From an uncultured Actinomycetes bacterium (GTDB taxonomy: Bacteria > Actinomycetota > Thermoleophilia > Miltoncostaeales > Miltoncostaeaceae): 5,049 bases of DNA. Where the stretch lies: assembly GCA_903928615.1 (NCBI GenBank), contig CAIYRJ010000120.1:1-5049 (forward strand). The letters run 5' to 3'. Of the stretch, positions 1 to 5,049 are shown one piece after another. Below the pieces are notes generated by a model. The model had not been told where the DNA came from and made no database searches. It saw only the letters and a program-made list of their open reading frames with translations. Within the stretch, counting starts at the first letter, position 1. Each line of letters begins with the position of its first letter. A program made the position numbers and the translations under genes.

Positions 1-668
1 AACCAGATGCCCTCGGCGTGGTCGCGCACGTGGATCCAGTCGCGCACCTGCTGGCCGTCGCCGTACACCGGAAGCGGCAGGCCGTCGAGCGCGTTGGTGA
101 TGAACAACGGCACGAGCTTCTCGGGGTACTGCCGGGGGCCGTAGGTGTTCGACCCGCGCGTGATGACGATGTCGTATCCGAAGGTGTGGTGGATCGCCAG
201 GGCCTGGAGGTCGCCGCCGGCCTTGCTGGCCGAGTAGGGCGACGACGGCTGGATCGGATCGGTCTCGCGGAAGGCGCCGGTGGGGATGGAGCCGTACACC
301 TCGTCGGTGCTCACCTGCACGAAGCGGCGCACGCCCGCCTCGCGCGCGGCCATGATGAGCGTCGCGGTGCCCACGACGTCGGTCTCGATGAACTCCGTGG
401 GGTTGTGCAGCGAGCGGTCCACGTGGCTCTCGGCCGCCAGGTTGATGACCACCTCGCAGCCCTCCACCGCGGTGCCCGCCACCTCGGGGTCGGCGATGTC
501 GCCGTGGATGAACGAGTAGAGCGGGTTGCCCATGAGCTCGGCCACGTTCGCGGGGTTGCCCGCGTAGGTGAGCTTGTCGAGGTTGACCACCTCGTGCCCC
601 TGCTCGATGGCGACCCGGATGACCTCCGAGCCGATGAACCCGCAGCCGCCGGTGATGAGGACCTTCAC
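1..668 (-). CDS. rfbB: dTDP-glucose 4,6-dehydratase (RfbB/RmlB), 3' end cut by window edge
   Basis: This enzyme is an NAD-dependent extended SDR that converts dTDP-glucose to dTDP-4-keto-6-deoxyglucose, the second step of dTDP-L-rhamnose synthesis, in the cytoplasm. The first 222 residues are present; the family is usually about 320-350, so roughly the C-terminal third is missing. Seen in the translation: the Rossmann nucleotide motif TGGCGFIGS at residues 6-14, NLAAESHVDRS at 76-86, the catalytic triplet T121-D122-E123 in STDEVYG, YSASK with Y145 and K149, NTYGPRQYPEKLVP at 174-187, and YGDGQQVRDW at 202-211. The GTG start is chosen because it overlaps the rfbD stop as GTGA, lies 5 bases after an AGGGAG ribosome site, and sits directly before the dinucleotide-binding strand; there is no suitable ATG nearby. 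Small departures from the common family signature are C9 (usually A) and T175 (usually N). Other NDP-sugar dehydratases are possible, but the motifs and neighbours point to RmlB. Confidence 0.95.
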   Translation of the reverse strand, partial: MKVLITGGCGFIGSEVIRVAIEQGHEVVNLDKLTYAGNPANVAELMGNPLYSFIHGDIADPEVAGTAVEGCEVVINLAAESHVDRSLHNPTEFIETDVVGTATLIMAAREAGVRRFVQVSTDEVYGSIPTGAFRETDPIQPSSPYSASKAGGDLQALAIHHTFGYDIVITRGSNTYGPRQYPEKLVPLFITNALDGLPLPVYGDGQQVRDWIHVRDHAEGIW

Positions 669-1501
669 GAACGCTCCCTGACGTAGTCGGCGAGGGCATC
701 CTCCCACGCGCGCAGGCGCGGGGCACCCTCGTGGGTCACCTCGAGCACGCTCACCGCGGGGCGGGGCGCCGGGCGGGCGAAGGCCTCGGTGGTGGTGTCG
801 CGCACCTCGCACTCCACGCCGGCGAGCCGGTAGGCCTCGCGCGCGAGGCCGGCCCAGGTGGTGCTGCCACCTCCGGCCACGTGGTAGGTGCCCGCGGGCT
901 GGTCGACCAGCGCCACCAGGGCCGGGCAGAGGTCGCGGGTCCACGTGGGGCACCCCACCTGGTCGGCCACCACGTCCACGTGGTCGCGCGCGGGGTCGGA
1001 CCCCAGCGCGATCATGGTGTCCACGAAGTTGCGGCCGTGGGCGCCGTACAGCCAGGCGGTGCGGCCGATGCGCGTGCCCTCGGGATACTCGAGCTCGGCC
1101 AGCCGCTCGCCCGCGAGCTTGGTGCGGCCGTAGGCCTGGAGGGGATCGGTGGCGTCGTCCTCGGCGTACGGGCCGCCGGTGCCCGGGAACACGTAGTCGG
1201 TGCTCACGGCCACCAGGGCCGCGCCCGCCTCGCGCGCGCCGATGGCCACGTTGCGCGTGCCCTCGCCGTTCACCAGCAGGGCCTGCTCCTCGTGCTCCTC
1301 CGCGCCGTCCACGTCGGTCCATGCCGCCAGGTGGAACACCGCGTCGGGCGCCGCCTCGGACACCGCGCGCACCACGCGCCGCCGGTCGGTGATGTCGAGC
1401 TCGGGCAGGTCGAGGCCCACGGCCTCATGCCCGGCCGCCGCCAGGTGGTCCATGAGGTCGGTGCCGAGCATGCCCCGGTGGCCGATGACCAGCGCCCGCA
1501 T
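665..1501 (-). CDS. rfbD: dTDP-4-dehydrorhamnose reductase (RfbD/RmlD)
   Basis: This enzyme performs the NAD(P)H-dependent reduction of dTDP-4-dehydro-L-rhamnose to dTDP-L-rhamnose, the last step of the pathway, in the cytoplasm. The 278-residue product is near the usual family length of 280-300 and looks complete. Visible motifs are the Rossmann loop GHRGMLG at residues 7-13, LDITD at 35-39, HLAAWTDVDGAE at 57-68, STDYVF at 100-105 with the catalytic-region T101, YGRTK with Y124 and K128, RTAWLYG at 147-153, GRNFV at 156-160, and the substrate-side region DQVGCPTWTRDL at 180-191. The ATG start lies 9 bases after the rfbA stop, with a weak AGG overlapping that stop. The gene ends in a 4-base GTGA overlap with rfbB, so the three genes form one operon. 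No RmlC epimerase domain is fused to it. A reductase making another dTDP-deoxysugar is a less likely alternative. Confidence 0.93.
   Translation of the reverse strand: MRALVIGHRGMLGTDLMDHLAAAGHEAVGLDLPELDITDRRRVVRAVSEAAPDAVFHLAAWTDVDGAEEHEEQALLVNGEGTRNVAIGAREAGAALVAVSTDYVFPGTGGPYAEDDATDPLQAYGRTKLAGERLAELEYPEGTRIGRTAWLYGAHGRNFVDTMIALGSDPARDHVDVVADQVGCPTWTRDLCPALVALVDQPAGTYHVAGGGSTTWAGLAREAYRLAGVECEVRDTTTEAFARPAPRPAVSVLEVTHEGAPRLRAWEDALADYVRERS
674..679 (-). promoter_or_regulatory. Ribosome binding site of rfbB
   Basis: On the minus strand the hexamer AGGGAG lies 5 bases before the GTG start of rfbB, inside the last codons of rfbD. It is the clearest Shine-Dalgarno sequence in the window and supports the GTG start. 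It also suggests that rfbB is initiated directly as well as by coupling to rfbD termination. Confidence 0.65.
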
Positions 1502-1510
1502 CCCGGCCGC

Positions 1511-2584
1511 CTAGGTGAGGCCGATCACCGACGAGTCGCCGAGCACGAACCGGTAGGCCCGTGGCTTGGCGTCGGTGCGGGTGATGGTGACGTCGCGCCC
1601 GATGAGGCTGCTCTCCACCCGGGCGTCGAGATCCTCCACGTGCACGCGCTCGAGCAGGATCGAGTGCTCGATCTCCGCCCGGCGCACCACGCACCCGGTG
1701 GAGATCGAGGAGTACGGCCCGATGTAGGCGTTCTCCACCACGGCGTCGCGGCCGATCACCGCCGGCCCGCGCACGTGGCTGTTCACGAGGCGCGCGCCGG
1801 CCTCGATCACCACCCGCCCCTCGATGTCGCTGTCGATGATCTCGCCGTCCACGCGGGGCTCGATGACGTCGAGGATCAGCCGGTTGGCCTCGAGCATGTC
1901 CTCCACCTGGCCGGTGTCCTTCCACCAGCCGGTCACCACGTGGGGCTCCACGCGGCGGCCCTGGTCGATGAGGTACTGGATGGCGTCGGTGATCTCGAGC
2001 TCGCCACGGGCGGACGGCTGGATCGCCTTCGCGGCGTCGAGGATCGCCGGCGTGAACATGTACACGCCCACCAGCGCGAGGTCGCTCTTGGGCGCGGGCG
2101 GCTTCTCCTCGAGGTTCACCACGCGGTCGCCCTCGAGCACGGCCACGCCATACGACGACGGGTTGGGCACGTGCTGCAGCAGGATCATCGCGTCGGGATC
2201 CGAGGCGCGGAACTCCTCCACGAGCGGAGTGATGCCGTCGCGCAGCAGGTTGTCGCCCAGGTACATCACGAACGGGCTGTCGCCCAGGAAGTCCTCGGCC
2301 GTGAGCACCGCGTGGGCCAGGCCAAGCGGCGCCGACTGGGGGATGAACGTGATGCGCACGCCGAGGGACGAGCCATCGCCCAGGGCCTCGCGGATCTCGT
2401 CCCCGGTGTCGCCGATGATGATGCCGATGTCGGTGATGCCGGCATCGCGCAGGGCCTCGAGCCCGTAGAAGAGCACGGGCTTGTTGGCCACGGGCACGAG
2501 CTGCTTGGCCGAGGTGTGCGTGATGGGCCGAAGCCGCGTGCCGGCGCCGCCGGAGAGCACCAGTCCCTTGAGTTCCCTGCTCAC
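1511..2584 (-). CDS. rfbA: Glucose-1-phosphate thymidylyltransferase, long form (RfbA/RmlA, StrD-like)
   Basis: This enzyme joins dTTP and alpha-D-glucose-1-phosphate to give dTDP-glucose and pyrophosphate, the first committed step of dTDP-rhamnose synthesis. The 357-residue product has an N-terminal nucleotidyltransferase domain (about 5-245) with GGAGTRLRP at 12-20, SAKQLVPVANKP at 25-36 (K27 is the expected catalytic-region lysine), the metal-binding region LGDN at 109-112, SYGV at 144-147, EEKP at 159-162, GELEITD at 194-200 and GWWKDTG at 219-225. Residues about 247-335 are a run of short imperfect hexapeptide-like repeats (for example VVIEAG, AVIGRDAVV, SLIGRDV), expected to fold as a left-handed beta helix. 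Short RmlA proteins are about 290 residues and lack this domain, so this belongs to the long, StrD-like class known from actinobacteria and archaea. The GTG start is chosen because the frame upstream runs into the glycerate kinase gene with low-quality, Arg/Pro/Trp-rich sequence and the family's usual KGLVLSGG start follows at once. Confidence 0.93.
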   Translation of the reverse strand: MSRELKGLVLSGGAGTRLRPITHTSAKQLVPVANKPVLFYGLEALRDAGITDIGIIIGDTGDEIREALGDGSSLGVRITFIPQSAPLGLAHAVLTAEDFLGDSPFVMYLGDNLLRDGITPLVEEFRASDPDAMILLQHVPNPSSYGVAVLEGDRVVNLEEKPPAPKSDLALVGVYMFTPAILDAAKAIQPSARGELEITDAIQYLIDQGRRVEPHVVTGWWKDTGQVEDMLEANRLILDVIEPRVDGEIIDSDIEGRVVIEAGARLVNSHVRGPAVIGRDAVVENAYIGPYSSISTGCVVRRAEIEHSILLERVHVEDLDARVESSLIGRDVTITRTDAKPRAYRFVLGDSSVIGLT

Positions 2585-2592
2585 AGCGCGCG

Positions 2593-2598
2593 ACCCTA
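2593..2598 (-). promoter_or_regulatory. Candidate -10 element or ribosome site before rfbA
   Basis: The minus strand reads TAGGGT here, ending 8 bases before the rfbA GTG. It fits the loose actinobacterial -10 pattern TANNNT, and the spacing would place the transcript start at or next to the GTG, giving a leaderless mRNA. The embedded AGGG, 9 bases before the start, could instead be a weak Shine-Dalgarno site. I see no good -35 hexamer at 16-18 bases upstream. The two readings cannot be separated from sequence alone. Confidence 0.3.
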
Positions 2599-2621
2599 GC
2601 AGCGGGGCAGATTTCGCAGCA

Positions 2622-2639
2622 CCCGGGGGCGCCCCCGGG
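2622..2639 (-). terminator. Perfect GC palindrome after glycerate kinase, possible hairpin terminator
   Basis: An 18-base perfect palindrome, CCCGGGGGCGCCCCCGGG, lies 3 bases after the TAG stop of the glycerate kinase gene. In RNA it can form a 7-pair all-GC stem with a GCGC loop. There is no U-tract after it on the minus strand, nor on the plus strand, so it is not a classical intrinsic terminator. It could act as a U-less hairpin, protect the 3' end of the upstream mRNA, or simply reflect the high GC. Its position between two gene groups is the main support. Confidence 0.35.
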
Positions 2640-2642
2640 GGC

Positions 2643-3758
2643 CTAGCCGCGCAGCGCCACCACCGCGGCGGCAGCCGCCGCCAGGTCGTCGGCCGTGGCC
2701 GCCAGCGCATCGGGCAGCGGGCGCGGGCTCCGGCCGATGGGCAGCGCCGCCACGAGGCCCATGCGCCGGGCGATTCCCGGCGGCACGTCCACCTGGCCGA
2801 ACAGCCCCACGCAGGGCACCCCCGCCTCAGCGCAGGCCGCCGCCACCGCGGCGGGGGCCTTGCCCGTGAGGGTCTGCATGTCGAGCCGGCCCTCGCCGGT
2901 GATGCACAGGTCGGCGCCCGCCAGGGCCGTGGGCAGCCCCGCCGCCCGCGTGACCAGCGCCCCGCCGTCGGTGAGCACTGCCCCGAACATGGCGAGCATG
3001 CCTCCGGCCGCGCCCCCGGCAGCACCCGCACGCGGCATGTCCGCGATGTCGGGCAGGCCCTGGGCGGCGAGCACGGCCGCCAGGTTGCCGAGGCCCTCCT
3101 CGAGGCGCTCCACGCCCTCGGGGGTGGCGCCCTTCTGCGGCCCGAACACCTCGGCCGCGCCCTCGGGGCCGGTGAGCGGACTGGTCACGTCACAGGCCAC
3201 GTCGATTGGCACCGAGGCCAGCCGGGCATCGAGCCCCGACAGGTCGACGCGCCTCACCCTCGACAGCGCGCCGCCGATGCCCGCGAGGGGCTCGTCGTTG
3301 TCGTCGAGCGCGCGGGCACCGAGTGCAATGGCCAGGCCCAGCCCGCCATCGGTGGTGGCGCTGCCGCCCACCCCCACGATGATGCGCGCGCAGCCGGCAT
3401 CGAGCGCGGCGCGGATGAGGTCCCCGGTGCCGGCGGTGGTGGTGGCCTCCGGGTCGCGCTCATGGTCGGCGAGGCGCTCGTATCCCGAGGCCTGTGCGAG
3501 CTCCACCACGGCGGTGCCGTCGGGCAGCATGCCGAACGCCGCGGTGATGGAACGGCCGAGCGGATCGCGCGCCGGGGCCTCGATGATGCGCCCGCCATCC
3601 GCGGCCACGAGGGCATCGAGCGTGCCCTCGCCGCCGTCGGCCACCGGCACCTCCACCACCTCGGCGCCGGCCAGCTTGGCCCCGACGGCGATTGCCGCGG
3701 CAGCATCGGCGGGGCCCAGCGCCGCCTTGAAGGGCGCGGGGGCCGCGACGACCCGCAT
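2643..3758 (-). CDS. glxK: Glycerate kinase, GlxK/GarK family
   Basis: This family phosphorylates D-glycerate with ATP, usually to 2-phosphoglycerate, feeding glycerate from glyoxylate, sugar-acid or serine breakdown into lower glycolysis. The 371-residue product is of normal family length. Visible signatures: PVADGGEGT at 38-46, GTGDLIRAALDAG at 110-122, the glycine-rich GVGGSATTDGGLG at 129-141, CDVTSPLTGPEGAAEVFGPQKGA at 189-211 (read C189, D190, T192, then GPEGA and FGPQKGA), GAAGGAAGGM at 245-254, and TGEGRLDMQTLTGKAP at 287-302. The N-terminal signature, commonly APDSFK or similar, reads APAPFK at 6-11, so the usual Asp is Ala8. The ATG start overlaps the upstream SDR stop by one base (TGATG), which supports both the start and translational coupling; no strong Shine-Dalgarno site precedes it. 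The regiochemistry (2- or 3-phosphoglycerate) and true substrate cannot be told from the sequence; the symbol denotes the family. Confidence 0.93.
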   Translation of the reverse strand: MRVVAAPAPFKAALGPADAAAAIAVGAKLAGAEVVEVPVADGGEGTLDALVAADGGRIIEAPARDPLGRSITAAFGMLPDGTAVVELAQASGYERLADHERDPEATTTAGTGDLIRAALDAGCARIIVGVGGSATTDGGLGLAIALGARALDDNDEPLAGIGGALSRVRRVDLSGLDARLASVPIDVACDVTSPLTGPEGAAEVFGPQKGATPEGVERLEEGLGNLAAVLAAQGLPDIADMPRAGAAGGAAGGMLAMFGAVLTDGGALVTRAAGLPTALAGADLCITGEGRLDMQTLTGKAPAAVAAACAEAGVPCVGLFGQVDVPPGIARRMGLVAALPIGRSPRPLPDALAATADDLAAAAAAVVALRG

Positions 3759-4630
3759 CAGTCCCGGGGCGTCGGGGGCTGCGGCGCCCAGTCGAGGTCG
3801 AGGAACCCCCGCAGGCGCTCCTGGAACTCCGCGTCGTCCGCCGACGTGCGGATGGCCTCGTCGAGCTCCACGGCGTCATCTCCCACCACCACGCGGATGG
3901 GTGGCGGGTCGGCGTGGATGGCGTCCCAGATGGCCTCGGCGCACGAGGCGGCCGTGCTGGAGTCGGGGCGCTCGCGCCACTTGCCGAAGCCGGCGCGAAG
4001 GTCGCCGAACAAGGGCGCGTAGGGCGAGTCGGGATCGGTCACCCCGCCGCTGATGCGCGTGGCGCTGGGGAAGTCGGTGTCGATCATGCCGGGCTCGATC
4101 ATGATGACCCGCACGCCGAACGGGCCCATCTCCACCGAGAGCGCCTCCGAGAGCGCGTTGAGGGCGTACTTCGACGCGTGGTAGAAGCCGACGAGGGGGT
4201 TGGTGAGCCGCGCGCCGATGGACGACACGCTGACGATCGTGCCGCGCCGGGCCTCGCGCATGGCGGGGGCCACCGCCTGCACCACCGCGGCGGCGCCCCA
4301 GACGTTGGTCTCGAACATCTCGCGGGCCACCTCGAGGTCGCCGCTCTCCTGCGGGCCCATCATCGCGTAGGCGGCGTTGTTCACGAGCACGTCGATGGCC
4401 CCGCCGCCCGCCAGGTCGGTGGCCACGGCCGCGGCGGCGGTGATCTGCTCGGGCCGGGTGACATCGAGCTCCACGAGGGTGAGCGCCGAGGGGTCGTCGT
4501 ACTCCTCGTGCGCCCGGGCGAGATCGCGCACGCCGGCCACCACGGCGTAGCCCCCGCGCGCCATGCGCTCGGCGGTGGCCCGGCCGACGCCGCGGCCGGC
4601 GCCGGTGACCAGTGCGACCGGTGTGCTCAC
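3758..4630 (-). CDS. Classical short-chain dehydrogenase/reductase, substrate unknown
   Basis: This is a cytoplasmic NAD(P)-dependent oxidoreductase of 290 residues with an intact classical SDR active site. Visible are the cofactor loop TGAGRGVG at residues 9-16, the DVT motif at 56-58, NNAA at 84-87, the structural Asn N109, the catalytic S137 in SVSSIGA, YHASK with Y150 and K154, and the EPG turn at 179-181 followed by MIDTDF. R35 after the second beta strand hints at NADP preference, which is inference. The stretch ASKYALNALSEALSVEMGPF resembles the 17-beta-HSD-like/serine 3-dehydrogenase-like branch of SDRs. The tail after about 200 is longer than in minimal 250-residue SDRs and is variable in the family. 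The GTG start overlaps the histidine kinase stop as GTGA; no Shine-Dalgarno site is visible, so translation is probably coupled. Its pairing with glycerate kinase might suggest a hydroxy-acid or semialdehyde substrate, but nothing in the protein proves this. Confidence 0.88.
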   Translation of the reverse strand: MSTPVALVTGAGRGVGRATAERMARGGYAVVAGVRDLARAHEEYDDPSALTLVELDVTRPEQITAAAAVATDLAGGGAIDVLVNNAAYAMMGPQESGDLEVAREMFETNVWGAAAVVQAVAPAMREARRGTIVSVSSIGARLTNPLVGFYHASKYALNALSEALSVEMGPFGVRVIMIEPGMIDTDFPSATRISGGVTDPDSPYAPLFGDLRAGFGKWRERPDSSTAASCAEAIWDAIHADPPPIRVVVGDDAVELDEAIRTSADDAEFQERLRGFLDLDWAPQPPTPRD

Positions 4631-5049
4631 GCGGAGGAGCCTACCCGGGCGTCACGCGGCAGCCGCACGGTGAAGACGCTGCCGCGCCCGGGCTCGGAGC
4701 GCACGGTGATGTCGCCGCCGTGGGCGCGCACGATGCCGCGGGCGATGGCCAGTCCCAGGCCCGCGCCCTGCTGGTCCACGCGCTCACGTGAGGCGTCTGC
4801 GCGGTAGAAGCGATCGAACACGCTGTTGATGGCATCCGGCGCGATGCCCTCGCCGGTGTCGGACACCGACATCAGGGCATCCCCTCCCTGCACATGGGCA
4901 GCCACCGTGATGGTGCCCCCGGCGGGCGTATGGCGGGCGGCGTTGTCGAGCAGGATCAGCAGCACCTGCTCGAGGCGGTCGGGGTCGCCATCCCTCGGCA
5001 CGGGCGAGGTGGCCTCGATGCGCAGGGTCACGCCCTCGCGCTCGGCGAG
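4627..5049 (-). CDS. Sensor histidine kinase, C-terminal ATPase domain; 5' end beyond window
   Basis: Only the last 140 residues are inside the window; the frame is open to the edge, and the in-frame GTG near 5031 is not a credible start because the domain clearly begins upstream (LAEREGVTLRIEA). The segment is a HATPase_c domain: N-box LLDNAARHTP at residues 33-42, G1 box SDTGEGIAP at 63-71, F box VFDRFYRAD at 77-85, G2 box GAGLGLAIA at 95-103, then IVRAHGGDITVRSEPGRGSV (106-125) and a short C-terminal tail. This layout is typical of membrane-bound kinases that pair with OmpR-type response regulators. The sensor, membrane and H-box (DHp) parts would lie to the right of the window, as would any partner regulator. 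Its stop overlaps the GTG of the SDR gene by 4 bases, so it appears to be the upstream member of a kinase-SDR-glycerate kinase operon. The signal it senses is unknown. Confidence 0.93.
   Translation of the reverse strand, partial: LAEREGVTLRIEATSPVPRDGDPDRLEQVLLILLDNAARHTPAGGTITVAAHVQGGDALMSVSDTGEGIAPDAINSVFDRFYRADASRERVDQQGAGLGLAIARGIVRAHGGDITVRSEPGRGSVFTVRLPRDARVGSSA

Noticed and set aside
18..686. A 222-codon plus-strand open frame opposite rfbB
   Set aside because: It is the reverse-strand shadow of rfbB, whose catalytic and cofactor motifs are intact on the minus strand.
731..2599. A 622-codon open frame on the plus strand, opposite rfbD and rfbA
   Set aside because: Its product is dominated by His, Arg, Gly, Val and Ala with no recognisable domain, and it lies exactly opposite two well-recognised enzymes. 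High GC removes stop codons from antisense frames, which explains its length.
2585..3031. N-terminal extension of the rfbA frame by 149 codons
   Set aside because: The extension reads through the intergenic gap and out of frame through glycerate kinase, with Arg/Pro/Trp-rich sequence. The family's normal N-terminus begins right at the GTG at 2584.
2481..4053. Two long plus-strand open frames opposite glycerate kinase and the SDR (513 and 452 codons)
   Set aside because: They overlap each other and the real genes, are low in complexity (Arg/Gly/His or Ser/Ala/Pro-rich) and show no motif. They are GC-driven shadows.
3914..4807. A 297-codon plus-strand open frame opposite the SDR and histidine kinase
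   Set aside because: His/Gly/Ala/Arg-rich with no domain, and it spans the junction of two clear minus-strand genes.
4627..5031. A free-standing 134-residue ATPase-domain protein starting at the GTG near 5031
   Set aside because: The coding frame continues upstream to the window edge with kinase-like sequence, so this is the end of a longer histidine kinase and not a small separate gene.

Overview
The window is very rich in G and C, with almost every third codon position G or C. It carries six genes, all read from the minus strand, so transcription runs from the right edge to the left. Composition, GTG starts at several genes, and tight 1 to 4 base overlaps suggest a high-GC actinobacterium (Actinomycetota). 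The lineage cannot be fixed from sequence alone; a Thermoleophilia-like or other uncultured actinobacterial source is only a guess. I see no RNA gene, mobile element, CRISPR array or long repeat.

Right half (about 5049 down to 2643), in order of transcription: the C-terminal ATP-binding domain of a sensor histidine kinase (cut by the window edge), a classical short-chain dehydrogenase/reductase (SDR), and a GlxK/GarK-family glycerate kinase. The kinase and SDR genes overlap by 4 bases (GTGA), and the SDR and glycerate kinase genes by 1 base (TGATG), so the three look co-transcribed and translationally coupled.

A 58-base gap (2585-2642) follows. It is the only real intergenic space. It holds a perfect 18-base GC palindrome just after the glycerate kinase stop and a TAGGGT hexamer just before the next start. 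These may separate the two gene groups as a hairpin terminator and a promoter, though neither is proven.

Left half (2584 down to 1): three dTDP-L-rhamnose genes in the order rfbA (long form of glucose-1-phosphate thymidylyltransferase), rfbD (dTDP-4-dehydrorhamnose reductase) and rfbB (dTDP-glucose 4,6-dehydratase, cut by the left edge). Together they activate glucose-1-phosphate with dTTP, dehydrate it, and perform the final reduction to dTDP-L-rhamnose, a donor for cell-surface glycans. The 3,5-epimerase RfbC is not in the window and would be expected beyond the left edge or elsewhere in the genome.

Overall this is ordinary chromosomal content. The points most worth a second look are the sensor kinase-SDR-glycerate kinase coupling, the altered N-terminal signature of the glycerate kinase, and the compact gap before rfbA. 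I found no convincing sign of a new system.
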